Position numbers and translations under genes: made by a program
Shown: piece after piece, positions 40,755 to 50,740 of the stretch
Numbering within the stretch: the stretch's first letter is position 1
Layout of the letters: the number at the start of each line of letters is the position of its first letter
The notes under the pieces: generated by a model
Told to the model about the DNA's origin: nothing
Seen by the model: only the letters and a program-made list of their open reading frames with translations
The model's database searches: none
Origin: CAVOGJ01 sp963700865
GTDB lineage: Bacteria; Planctomycetota; Planctomycetia; Pirellulales; Pirellulaceae
Length of the DNA: 64,000 nt
NCBI GenBank assembly: GCA_963700865.1
Contig: CAVOZC010000001.1
Coordinates: 186,001 to 250,000, forward strand
Direction: 5' to 3'

Positions 40755-41528
40755 ATGCTCACCATCCCTGTCGACGACTATCGAAGCCAGGGCTTTATTG
40801 CCGGCCTGCCAGTCCTGTCGGCCTCGGAAATCGAACAGGCCCAGGCAACCTATGAGCGTTTGCGGGGACTACTTCCGCCCGGCACCTCCCCCTTGGCGAT
40901 CGACTGGTGGCATCAACTCGATCGTGAGCTGTACGAAATGTGTACCAAACCAAACATCCTCGATTATGTCGAGCAGATTCTGGGGCCCGACTTCTATCTC
41001 TGGGGCTCGCAATTCTTTGCCAAGGAACCCGGACGAGGCGAAACCGTCCCCTGGCACCAAGATGCTTTCTACTGGCCGCTCAGCCCCCACAAGGCGGTAA
41101 CGGTCTGGCTGGCCGTGTCCGACAGTTTTCCCGCGAATGGCGCCATGCGGGTCATTCCCGGCACGCATACGCGGCGGATGCGACATCACAGCGCCAGCGC
41201 GGATTCCAATGTGCTGGACATGGAAACCGCCGCAGATGAGTTTCACCCCTCGGATGCCGTGACGTTAACCATGGCGGCCGGCCAATGCAGTCTGCACGAT
41301 GACAATATTGTGCACGGGTCGGAAGCGAATTCGTCGGATCGGATCCGCTGTGGATTGACCATTCGCTTCTCGGCGGGGGAAGTTACCTGTGACACCAGCG
41401 TCTGGCCGTTTTTCAAGGCATACTGGGTACGGGGTACCGACCGCTGGCATCACAATCCAGTCGGCGAGCCGCCGCGGGAATTATTGAGCGCATTCCAACA
41501 AGTCACGCCTCGGACCGGTCAGCGGTAG
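40755..41528 (+). CDS. phytanoyl-CoA dioxygenase (PhyH) family protein
   Basis: Encodes 257 residues from the ATG at 40755. It is a Fe(II)/2-oxoglutarate-dependent oxygenase fold: the HxD iron ligands are His101 and Asp103 in VPWHQDAFYW, the distal His187 is in DNIVHGSEANSS, and the 2-oxoglutarate-binding Arg is in DRIRCGLTIRF. ANGAMRVIPGTHTRRM is also typical. Members hydroxylate small molecules; planctomycete PhyH genes often sit in sugar or sulfatase loci, but the substrate is unknown. Co-transcription with the AraC regulator is likely because the gap is only 34 bp. Confidence 0.9.
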   Translation: MLTIPVDDYRSQGFIAGLPVLSASEIEQAQATYERLRGLLPPGTSPLAIDWWHQLDRELYEMCTKPNILDYVEQILGPDFYLWGSQFFAKEPGRGETVPWHQDAFYWPLSPHKAVTVWLAVSDSFPANGAMRVIPGTHTRRMRHHSASADSNVLDMETAADEFHPSDAVTLTMAAGQCSLHDDNIVHGSEANSSDRIRCGLTIRFSAGEVTCDTSVWPFFKAYWVRGTDRWHHNPVGEPPRELLSAFQQVTPRTGQR

Positions 41529-41534
41529 CGACGA

Positions 41535-41555
41535 CCGGCGGGAAGCCTATCCCAC
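41535..41555 (-). repeat. family A repeat providing the symporter stop codon
   Basis: Reads on the plus strand CCGGCGGGAAGCC then TATCCCACG. On the minus strand this is the GGGATAGGC form, and its TAG (41547-41549) ends the symporter gene. Confidence 0.8.
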
Positions 41556-43325
41556 GTCGGAGCGAGGCGTGCCATAAAGTCCTCGCGCGGTCAGCACCGC
41601 TCCCACGATCGCCAGACCACCCACGACCGTACAGGGAATCCCCAGCCGCAGGTCGCCAAAAGCCAGTTTTACCAACCCGATCAGCGGACCGTAGATCGCC
41701 ACGAGCATCAAGCACCAGCACCCCAGGGCACGCGCTGTTCCGAGCGGAGCCGCCAGTCCCAACCGCTCACGCACCGGTCGCCACCAACCGGGTGGCCGTA
41801 CCCGCTGGTAAAACCGGTCGAGCACCTCTTCCGATACGGGACGAGTTGCCAACGTCACCCCGACCCAGGCTACCAGTGTCGTCAGCATGATGAAGACCAT
41901 GCGATGACCGAAATACGTTTCCATATTGTCGGGATACCACCAATGCCTGGTCGCCGGCAAAACGCAACTTACCAGTGACGCCGCAATGCTGCCACCCAAA
42001 CCAACGACCTCGGACCACGCATTCACCCGCCACCAGACCCAGCGCATGACCATCACCGTCCAGTAGCCGCACATGACCGAGAGAATGACAAAGATGATAT
42101 TCAAAAGCGAATCGGCATAGAGAGCCAGACCGCCCGCGATGAGTGCCATGGGGATCATGTAGATCTGCCCCGCCCGTACGTAGTGCTTTTCCGAGGCAGC
42201 CGGCACGAGAAATCGTCGATACAAATCGTTGATCGCATAGGACGAACCCCAACTGAGCAGCGACGAATAGGTGCTCATGAAGGCAGCCAGCATGGAGGCG
42301 ATCAGCACGCCTTTTAGTCCAACAGGCAGCAGCATGGCCATCCGCGGATAAGCCTCGTCCCCTGCCGTCAAATCGGGCAGGACCACCTTCGCAGCGACCA
42401 CGGTGACGATCCACGGAAGGGGCACCACGGCAAAAAAGCCGATGCCCCAGATCATGGCCGTATAAACCGACGACAATGCATCCTTGGTGGCAATCAAGCG
42501 TTGCGCCACGTATTGCCCCATGCCTGCCTGTTCTATCCAGCGAAAAAAGAAGAGGGCAAACAGCGTCATGGCCGGCAGGCCCCACGGGTTTTGTGACGGC
42601 AGCAGGCGGAGTTCATAGCCTTGCGGCCACTGCTCGCCCAAGGCATGCACGCTCCCGACCAGTGCCGAGGGCCCGTCCCCAAACTGCATCACCGCATAAA
42701 ACGCCAGGATCACGGAGCCAATGTAGGTCACAAAGAACTGTAGCGATCCCGACATCGCGACGCCCCACAGGCCCGCGATCAGAGAATAGCTGGTAGCAAT
42801 CACCATCGTGACCAACACGCAGGTGGCTTTACTCCAATCGGTCGTCGCACCCAGGATCTTGACGATCGACAGCGTCTGCAGGCCCAAGAACATGATGCTG
42901 GCGAACATGCTGTAAAAGACACTATTGAGCAGGCGCATGGCCGAGGCCGCTTTGCCGGTATAGCGAACCTCCAGCAGCTCGATGTCTGTGAGAATGCCAC
43001 AACGCTTCCAGAGAGGCGCGACGATGAGGACAAAAAAGGCGGTGCCGATCGCGGGGGCCCAATAAAACCACGCGCCTTCCAGCCCCCGTTTGTAGATAAT
43101 ATCTCCGATCCACAGCGGCGTGTCGGCGGCGAAGCAGGCGACCAGCAGGGAGGTGCCGGCAATCCACCACGGGATGGCTCCACTCCCTCCAAAATACGCA
43201 TCCATGTCCTTACTGCCCCGCCGCGCGAACGAAATTCCCAGACCGACGGAGGCGACCAGGTACAGCAGGATGACGACCCAGTCCGCGGACTCTAACTGAC
43301 CATAGCGAATATCTTCCGTGGGCAT
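41547..43325 (-). CDS. sodium:solute symporter family protein
   Basis: Encodes 592 residues, intact, with GGAGGG just upstream of the ATG. About fourteen hydrophobic segments are visible. SSS-type features include WVVILLYLVASVGLGISFAR at the start, YFGGSGAIPWWIAGTSLLVA in the first helix pair and ASMLAAFMSTYSSLLSWGSS in the sodium/substrate region. Proteins of this type import sugars or related solutes with Na+. The gene follows a GHL6-like glycosidase with only 33 bp between them, and a Gfo/Idh gene before that, so it probably imports a sugar released or modified by those enzymes. The last four codons and stop are encoded by a family A repeat. Confidence 0.92.
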   Translation of the reverse strand: MPTEDIRYGQLESADWVVILLYLVASVGLGISFARRGSKDMDAYFGGSGAIPWWIAGTSLLVACFAADTPLWIGDIIYKRGLEGAWFYWAPAIGTAFFVLIVAPLWKRCGILTDIELLEVRYTGKAASAMRLLNSVFYSMFASIMFLGLQTLSIVKILGATTDWSKATCVLVTMVIATSYSLIAGLWGVAMSGSLQFFVTYIGSVILAFYAVMQFGDGPSALVGSVHALGEQWPQGYELRLLPSQNPWGLPAMTLFALFFFRWIEQAGMGQYVAQRLIATKDALSSVYTAMIWGIGFFAVVPLPWIVTVVAAKVVLPDLTAGDEAYPRMAMLLPVGLKGVLIASMLAAFMSTYSSLLSWGSSYAINDLYRRFLVPAASEKHYVRAGQIYMIPMALIAGGLALYADSLLNIIFVILSVMCGYWTVMVMRWVWWRVNAWSEVVGLGGSIAASLVSCVLPATRHWWYPDNMETYFGHRMVFIMLTTLVAWVGVTLATRPVSEEVLDRFYQRVRPPGWWRPVRERLGLAAPLGTARALGCWCLMLVAIYGPLIGLVKLAFGDLRLGIPCTVVGGLAIVGAVLTARGLYGTPRSDVG

Positions 43326-43358
43326 CTCGATCCCTCCAGGCTCGGCAGCGCCGCAGAT

Positions 43359-45468
43359 TCATAGCTCAACGACGATCACTTCATGCACTTCCTCGGACTG
43401 CAGGGAGAAGACACCCTCCGCCACCGACTGTAACGAACTGGAGCGGACACAGCGGACGTCCCGATAAGCCGTTTTCATGGTGAGCGTGGCGCGATACAGC
43501 GGAGACTCCTCCATCCGTAGCGAAGGCCTGAGTGGCCGATCAAGAGACGGCAACGTTGTCGCTTGACGAAGCGGCTGGAAGGTGATTAGGTGAACGAAAA
43601 GGCGTTCTTCGGTGCTCCGCACGATGATTTCGGTATTTAATGGAGCCGCTACCGTCACCAGAGGATCATCATGCAGCGCGCGGACCAGATTTCCCCACAG
43701 ACGACGATGCTCTGGCAATTCGTAGGTATCCGCGTAGGCTGCGGCCAGCGGGAAGGGAGCATAAACGCAGGTTCCTTCTCCAAAGCGATTTACAAACAAG
43801 GCCGGGCCGACCCGCTGGTAGGGAGGATGGATATTGTGACTGAAGAATTGGTCCGGCAATGATTTCTTGAAGAACGCCTCGTATAGATCGCCCCAGGGTT
43901 CGGCCCCGCTTGCCGTGACCAATTGCACGCCACCGGGGCACAGTACGTGGTAACGCGCGTCGATTCCCCGGCCGAACGGATCCGGCACATCACGAAAGTA
44001 ACAATGATCGCAATCGAGGGCCCGCTCGAACTGGACGCCAAACAGATCGGCCAATTGAAAGTCGTTGAGGCGCTCACCGTGCTGGTCGTAAAGGCTGGTT
44101 TCACCGGTGGCAATCAGCTGCCCGCCCTGATCGACGTATTGTCGAAACAGCTCCGCCTCGCTGGGACTGATGGCTCCCACGTTTGGCAAGACAAGCAGGG
44201 GAAATTGCCGCAGCCTCTGTAGATCGATCGTTTCGTCAAATACAAAATCAACGCCAATGTGGCTCTCGATCAGCGCTTTATAAACCCCCATGACCGGCTG
44301 TAGAAAACGTTGTTGCTGCTCTCGGCCAAACAAGTCCCGACTGCGACAGGAATAAAACAAGGCGACATGCTTGACGAACTCACCCTCCAGGTGGGGTCGC
44401 AGTTGCTGGCACTCCGCAAAGGCCTCGGCGACACGATCGTAGGCCACCGGATCGAGTTGTCCATCGTGAAAAGGCTGATCGATGAGCATCGCCGAGCCGC
44501 CGTTGGCGAGGCAAGTCGCCAACTCCCAACGCAATTGCGGCAGCGGTTTCACCGTAAAGTCGGTAATGCGATTCATCCGCCAAGCCACCATTTCAAACGG
44601 CTTACCGGGGGACAGGTTGCGGGCGAAGCGGGCCGCCATACCGGGGTACATCTCGCCAAACATCGGCGTGTAGGTTTCCCCGGTCGACAAGTCACTATAC
44701 AGCGAATGGCGCACGGGTTGCTGGCCCACTCGCCAGTCAAAATTCGGGGCCCCGTGGTAGTTCATGACGACGCACAACCCTGGCACGCGTCGCTGCACGA
44801 CCGACCGCAGTCGCTCGGCAAACCGCTCCACGCTGCGGTAGCGAAACTCCAGAAACTGCCGCCAGGTTTCCTCCCACGTGGCTTGTCGCGGCAGCTCCGC
44901 ATGGTACTGATCACGAAACAACCGCTGCGCAATGCTCGCAATAGCAACTGAGTCCACTGAAACTCATGTTGAACATGTCCAGGTGAAAACCCTGGACCGA
45001 ATAGCCACGAGCGATCTCATCGATCATCGCTTCCGCATATTCGGCATAGCCTGAGTTGTGGCACAGGTACTTCCATTTGCCCGTGTCGGTGGTGACTGTA
45101 TCCATGAGTGGTCGGCCCGACGCGTCCCGCAGGCACCAATCGGGATGTTCCTCGGCCGCCCGATTATCCCAAATCACCGAGTAGTAGGCGACGATCGGCA
45201 GACCCTTCGGCTCCGCCGCCTGCAGGACTTCCGCCAGAAAATCACGACCCCGCAGACATCGATGCCGGTGCCCGATCTGCGTCGGGTAGTAGCTGTTGCC
45301 ATAACAATCCTTGGCAAACACGTACAAGGCTTCACTTCCCGCGCCGCACACTGCGGCGACGATGTCTGCCGCATTGAAATTGGCCAGAATGCTGTCGTGC
45401 CATTCGGGACAGTGCATGTCCAGATGAATTTTGCAGAGGGCCCGTTGGTACCAGTCCGAGGCGTGCAT
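43359..45468 (-). CDS. GHL6-like glycosidase, cytoplasmic type, one frameshift
   Basis: Encodes ~705 codons from the ATG at 45468 (MHASDWYQRALCKIHLDMHC), which follows AGGACACGCA. The GTG at 45513 is an alternative. It is the paralog of 29559-31730: KIHLDMHCPEWHDSILANF, YYPTQIGHRHRCLRGRDF and QGFHLDMFNMSFSGLSCYCE align with that protein. The frame breaks near 44930. The second part continues with RRVPGLCVVMNYHGAPNFDW, LANGGSAMLIDQPFHDGQLD and a trimerisation-like domain (PNVGAISPSEAELF, GGQLIATGETSLYDQHGERL). Unlike its paralog it has no visible Tat signal, so it may act on imported oligosaccharides. Confidence 0.78.
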
Positions 45469-45600
45469 TGCGTGTCCTGCCGAGCTGCCATGGCGGGCGT
45501 AAACCTGCGCCACTAATTGTTCGATGTCTCACAGGTCGGGAGTCAAGGCGGAACCGCTCAGCCCGCCCCCGCCTCATTCCTTACAGGCACCACGGCGTTC

Positions 45601-46888
45601 CTACGCCTCGATCGACCAGGGGGGACGCATCGTCGGCATCAACAGCGAGTTGACCTGCTCATCATTGCGCGTTCCGCCACGGGATCCCAGCGAAACGAAC
45701 GACCCACACGCAGTGCAATGTTGTTCAGATGACAGATACTTGCGGTGCGATGCCCGGCTTCGGCCGGGGCCACCACGGGAGTCCCCTGACGGATGGCGTG
45801 GAGAAATTCCCGGCGATGCGGATCGTAAGGTACGGCCGACGGCACCGCGACGCCGTCCAGCAACGAAGCCGGCTCGGCGGTGACGCCGCCCCGTGCACGG
45901 CCACGAACAGGTTGCCCTCCGTGCCGACCAGTCGCACGCCACGTGGACCGTTGTTGTTGCCAATCATCCGCAAGCCACTGGCGTACTCATTTTCAAATTG
46001 GAATTTCACAAAGGCGTCGAAGAAACCACTCGCCGCCGCCTGGCCCGCCGCCTGAAAGGAAACGGGACCGGTATCGTCCAGTCCGAGGATCATCTGCGCC
46101 AAATCGATGACGTGAGCGCCGCGATCGGTCATTTCACCACCACCATAGGCCAGATGAAACCGCCACCAGAAATGGCAGCGTTTTTCCGTGTAGGGGACCA
46201 GCGGCGTATGACCCAGCCAAAAGTCGTAATCGAGTCCGTCCGGAACCTCCAGCGGGGGAGGTGCCTGGACCAGATTCGCCACCTCCTGCAAGTGCGGTTC
46301 GTCCATCGGCAATTGGATATGAACTTCCTTGATCTCGCCGAAGCGTCCCTCGCCCACCAGTTGCTGGGCAAGCCGCGCCCCCGGATTCGAACGCTCGTGC
46401 GAACCGGTTTGCAGGACGACGCCCGCCTTGCTGACCGCGTCGCAGACCGCCCTCCCCTCGCCGACGGAATTCGTCAGCGGCTTTTCGCAGTAAATGTGCT
46501 TTCCACGCCGCGCTGCCGCCACCGCCGCGAGTCCATGCCAATGATCGGGAGTCGCGATCAGCACCGCCTCAATTCCCGGAAGATCAAGCAGTTCCCGAAA
46601 ATCGTCCAGGTATTGGCAATCATCGCCCACAATGGAGCGAGCGTCCTCCAGATGACGCCGATCAACGTCGCAGACAGCCGCGATGTGAACGTCCGGCTGC
46701 TGATGGAACCAAGCCATATGGTGCGACGCCATGCCGCCCGCGCCAATGAATCCCATGCCGATCCGCTCGCTGGGCGGGACCGGTTCGCCGTGTAACCAAC
46801 GGGGCGCGACGAGGGCTCCCGTCGCCGCGAGAGAGTGGCCGAGAAAGGTACGCCGGGAGGTGCGCGAAAACGTTTGCTTGCTGGACAT
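45601..46888 (-). CDS. Tat-type Gfo/Idh/MocA oxidoreductase, two frameshifts near the C-terminus
   Basis: A ~428-codon gene from the ATG at 46888 (MSSKQTFSRTSRRTFLG), with Tat signal TSRRTFLGHSLAATGALVAP. The Rossmann motif is GMGFIGAGGMASHHMAWF. IEAVLIATPDHWHGLAAVAA and GKHIYCEKPLTNSVGEG (EKP) follow, as do GGEMTDRGAHVIDLAQMILG and FVKFQFENEYASG. After ~45870 the frame shifts, and the true C-terminus reads YDPHRREFLHAIRQGTPVVA, then HLNNIALRVGRS, then MPTMRPPWSIEA. It is the first gene of the minus-strand operon with the GHL6-like glycosidase and the symporter. Confidence 0.85.
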
Positions 46889-47205
46889 GATTGTGTTTAT
46901 ATCGTGAAAGGCCGAGTTGAACACATGACGGACTGAAATGAATGGATTTCAGGCCGAATGGAATATGTATCAAACGCGAGCTCACCAGCCAGGCCGATCG
47001 CGGCAGCCGCCGGGTCGCCTTCGATCAGCGGCACCATTGAGTTGCCGCCGCGCACAGTGACCACGAGTCGCGGTAGCTTTCTCTTGGCCACGTATGCTAT
47101 ATCATGCACCTCGACGGCGACCAGCCGGGAAGGCGGCGGAGGGGGGTCAGACGCGCCATCACCTCGCGACTTTGCCAGCAACACGGTGTATGCGAGGGAG
47201 TTTCG
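46889..47205. other. 317-bp gap, no convincing gene
   Basis: A 95-codon open frame on the minus strand (46897-47184) has partly protein-like composition (VAVEVHDIAYVAKRKLPRL), but it starts with a proline run and has no family match. I do not call it as a gene. Confidence 0.4.
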
Positions 47206-47438
47206 ATGCCGGGAGAATATCGCTTTTCATTCGCGTGCTTGAGCTGGCGGGCTACGCGGACCTCGGCTACTACGTGGGACTGGACGTCAAGGCGATGCGC
47301 ACGCAAACCGACGACCGCGCGCTAAAACCCCTGGCCAGCAGCAAAGAGGTCTTTTTGCGATTGGTAGAGAAAGTCCGTTCCTTTCCCCAAGAACATTTTG
47401 ACCATGCCGCGCGAGCACGCGATTACGACGAGCTGTAG
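47206..47438 (+). pseudogene. C-terminal fragment resembling a TIM-barrel sugar isomerase
   Basis: Roughly 70 residues in one frame read VLELAGYADLGYYVGLDVKA, then MRTQTDDRALKPLASSKEVF and LRLVEKVRSFPQEH. The fragment looks like the end of a conserved enzyme, perhaps a xylose-isomerase-type TIM barrel. No matching N-terminus exists upstream. This is either a gene remnant or a gene whose 5' part is destroyed. The family assignment is tentative. Confidence 0.35.
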
Positions 47439-47533
47439 CGGCAAGTGTTGCTCCACTTGTTGGGGTCGTGACGAGACGACCGCGTCGATCCAGCGACAGC
47501 GGCCCCTTCCGTGACGCCGATGGGTGGGTGCCA

Positions 47534-49261
47534 TCAGTCATCGCCCAGCCGCCGCACATCGACAAAATAGGCACCGTGGGCGGCTCCCGCGCTGGGATGC
47601 AGCGTCGTTCGGAGCAGCGTGGGTCCGGTGGCCAGCCGCATACAAAAGCAGGCCTCGGTGGCTGCCGGCGCTAACGTTGCGCGTGCGCTTGCGTCACCCA
47701 CGGTGATTTCCGCCGCCGAGCAGTCCATGGGATGTTGAAGGTGCGGCGGCCAGCGGTACAGTCGAAACTCGTAGCGGCCGGGCTCGACGACCTGCACCGC
47801 CCACGGACCGTTGATCGGCACGCCCTGGCGAATCTGTTCCTGATTCCAAGCCGTCAGCTCGCCGCCAGGCATCAGCCAGTCATGACAACAAAGCCGCGTC
47901 GGATTCTCCGCGCCGCCCAGATCGATGCGCACGACATCCGCAAACCCGGGCGTGAGCGAACTCCACCACCGTTCGTAATCGGCACGCATCCGCGCCACGC
48001 GTGCGGGATGTGCCGCGGCCAGATTGCGCTGTTGGCCCGGATCGTTTGCCAGATCAAACAGTTGCACTCCATCGACTAACCGCCAGGACCCCACCAGGAC
48101 GGACGAGGCGACCCACTGGGGGGGCGGCGAGACGTGCTGGCGGTGGACAAACAGCGTCCGCCGCGGGGCCTCGGCGGTTGCGCCGCGGAGCCAGCGGACG
48201 AGCGACACACCATCCAGCGGCGGGCGATCTGCCGGAAGTTCAAGCTGGCACAATTCGGCCAGCGTCGGCAAGACATCGAAATGCGCGGAAAGAAGACTCA
48301 CATCGACCGGCTGCCGCAGGCTTCCGGCGGGCCAATACCACCAACATGGCACCCGATGTCCACCCTCAAACTGGCTGCCTTTCTGCCCCCGCATCCCAGC
48401 ATTGAAGCCTGGCCAGGCAGGTCCTCCCCCCACGCCGGCCGCCGTGCCATTATCGGTGGTGAAAATCAACAGGGTGTTATCGGCCAACCCCCAGGCGTCG
48501 AGCTGCCGACGCAGTCGGCCCAGATTGGCATCGAGATTGGATATCATCCCGTAAAATTCCGCCATTGGCGAAGTGACGCCGGCTGCACGGTACGGCGCGG
48601 CGGCGGCGTCCGCCACATGGTAGGGCGCGTGGGGAGCGTTGGTCGCAAGATAGAGAAAAAAAGGCTCGTCCCGATGCCGCCCGATAAACTTGATCGCTTC
48701 CGCAAACCAGATATCGGTGCAATAGCCGGAAAACGCGCGTGGCTGATCGCCGACAAAATAAGTGTCATCGAAATAGTCGTTGCCCCAGTAGTCAGGTGCC
48801 TGGCCAACGCCTCCCCCTTTGTGCCAGAGGGCATATTCAAAACCTTGATCCATTGGTCGCAACGGAGCGTTATCTCCCAGATGCCATTTGCCAAACATGG
48901 CTGTTCGATATCGATTCGCACGAAACATCTCGGCCAAGGTCCATTCGTCCGACTTCATGAGCGAGCGACCATTGATGGTGTGCCAGACCCCCGTGCGGGT
49001 AGCATAGCGGCCACTCATGAGCGCGCTGCGTGTCGGCGAACAGGTCGGGTCGACATGATAATCGGTCAGCCGCACGGATTCCGAGTAGAGTTGATCCAGG
49101 TGGGGTGTGCGAATCATCGAGTTGCCGTGCGCGCCGACATCGCCATACCCCTGATCATCCGTCATGATCAGAATGACATTCGGTTGCTCCTGGGCGGGGA
49201 GACTTCCGCAGCCGCCCGCGGCGCACCAGGCAATCAGGCATACCCCGGAGAATTGTTTCAT
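47534..49261 (-). CDS. sulfatase, second of a fused pair
   Basis: Encodes 575 residues counted from the internal ATG at 49261, which starts its own signal peptide (MKQFSGVCLIAWCAAGGCGS). It is a formylglycine-dependent sulfatase: NVILIMTDDQGYGDVGAHGN holds metal-binding Asp residues, and Cys74 of CSPTRSALMSGR is the residue converted to formylglycine. FGKWHLGDNAPLRPMDQGFE and LLIFTTDNGTAAGVGGGP complete the site. A C-terminal beta domain follows (WAVQVVEPGRYEFRLYRWPP). It desulfates glycans in the periplasm or outside. In this sequence it is in frame with the preceding sulfatase and no stop intervenes. Confidence 0.9.
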   Translation of the reverse strand: MKQFSGVCLIAWCAAGGCGSLPAQEQPNVILIMTDDQGYGDVGAHGNSMIRTPHLDQLYSESVRLTDYHVDPTCSPTRSALMSGRYATRTGVWHTINGRSLMKSDEWTLAEMFRANRYRTAMFGKWHLGDNAPLRPMDQGFEYALWHKGGGVGQAPDYWGNDYFDDTYFVGDQPRAFSGYCTDIWFAEAIKFIGRHRDEPFFLYLATNAPHAPYHVADAAAAPYRAAGVTSPMAEFYGMISNLDANLGRLRRQLDAWGLADNTLLIFTTDNGTAAGVGGGPAWPGFNAGMRGQKGSQFEGGHRVPCWWYWPAGSLRQPVDVSLLSAHFDVLPTLAELCQLELPADRPPLDGVSLVRWLRGATAEAPRRTLFVHRQHVSPPPQWVASSVLVGSWRLVDGVQLFDLANDPGQQRNLAAAHPARVARMRADYERWWSSLTPGFADVVRIDLGGAENPTRLCCHDWLMPGGELTAWNQEQIRQGVPINGPWAVQVVEPGRYEFRLYRWPPHLQHPMDCSAAEITVGDASARATLAPAATEACFCMRLATGPTLLRTTLHPSAGAAHGAYFVDVRRLGDD

Positions 49262-50740
49262 GGTTGATCGCCACGCCTCTGGCCGAGGGCGGCATGAGGC
49301 GAGCCAGTCGGCGGCGACGGTCCGCAGCCGCTGCACAACAGCCGGATGGCCGGTCGCGAGATTGTCTTGTTCCGCCGGATCGTTGACCAAGTCGTAAAGT
49401 TCCCAGGATGCACCCGCATTCGTGCTGATCAGCTTGAAGCGCCGATCGCAGACGGCGATTTGCTGTCGGTACTGGAATACCATGGCCCGGTCACCGGCCG
49501 GCTCATCGCCTTGAAAAAGCGGTACCAGCGACTGTCCGTCCAGCCGCACGTCAACCGAGAGGGATGTGCCGACCAACTCAAGGATCGTCGGCAAGTAATC
49601 GCTGGTGGCGGCCGGAAAATCGGTGATTCCCGGCCGAATGTGGTCCGGCCACTCCAGGATGGCCGGCACGCGAATGCCTCCCTCATACAAGTCCCGTTTG
49701 CGGCCCCGCAAGCCACCGGTCGATCCCGGCGCCGCGGCGTCTCCCTCCGGTCCATTGTCCGAAGCCATGGCGACCAGCGTATCGTCCGCGACGCCCAGTT
49801 CCCGCAAGGCGCCGCGCAGGCGACCGATCTGCTCGTCCATGGCGGTGATGCAGCCATAGTAGTTTCGCGCGTAATCGGGGTAGTCCGCATACAGGGCCGC
49901 CTGCTGAGGCCCCGCCACGACGGGCAGATGCGGTGCATGAAACCAGACGACCGCGAAGAAGGGCTGCTGGCGAGCCACCGCGTCGCGCAAAAAGGGGATC
50001 ACACGGTCCATGATGACTCGGCTGTCGTCCCCCCGCAGGTTGTCCGTCACGGCTTCCCCCTGCTCATTCCAATAGCTGGTACCGAAGGGCTCGGCGTCAC
50101 GCGCATGCAGGATGGCGGGCCAGCCAAGGGCTGAGGCGGCTCCTCGCGGCCGCCACATCGGATCGAACGTGGGAACTTTGGCTTCCGTGGAAAAGCAGCG
50201 GTCAAACCCATGGAGCTGGGGCGGCGAATACTCAGCCTGGTTGCCAACTTGGCCTCGATTCCCATCACGGGAGTCGATCGTCATGGTCCCCAAATGCCAC
50301 TTGCCGAAATGGCCTGTCGTGTACCCCACGGCCCGCAGCACTTCGGCAAGGGTGACTTCCCGGGCTGCCAGGCGGCCTGAATTCGCGTCATCGATTCCGA
50401 ACCGCACCGCATTCCGTCCAGTCAGACAAGATCCCCGCGTCGGGCTGCAGACGGGCGCTGCCGCGTAAAAACGGCGCAAGACCAAACCGTTGCCAGCCAT
50501 CCGGTCCAGGTGGGGAGTCCGAATGATCGAGTTCCCTTGAAAGCCCGTATCGCCATAACCCAGATCGTCGGCCATCAACAGGACCACGTTAGGCCTGGGC
50601 GAATCAGCAGCCACCGCCCGACCCAGCCAGCCGCCAACCGCCGCCAGCAGTAGTACGGCGGGCAATCGACGGGGCGTGACGAGCCAGCAACCTTCGACAC
50701 GCCAGCGATCTGGGGCGGTGCGGCGTGAGCATGGACGCAT
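49262..50740 (-). CDS. sulfatase, first of a fused pair
   Basis: Encodes ~493 residues from the ATG at 50740 (MRPCSRRTAPDRWRVEG), which follows AGGATTTGCTCG. The signal region is RRLPAVLLLAAVGGWLG. NVVLLMADDLGYGDTGFQGN binds metal, and Cys98 of CSPTRGSCLTGR is the formylglycine site; GHFGKWHLGTM and MASDNGPEGDAAAP follow. It is closest in kind to arylsulfatase A-type enzymes. No stop separates it from the second sulfatase. In the +1 frame a TGA overlaps the second ATG (ATGA), so a one-base indel before ~49290 would make two normal coupled genes. Confidence 0.88.

Noticed and set aside
46897..47184. 95-codon minus-strand open frame
   Set aside because: Partly plausible composition, but a proline run at the start, no ribosome binding site and no family; listed only as part of the gap.
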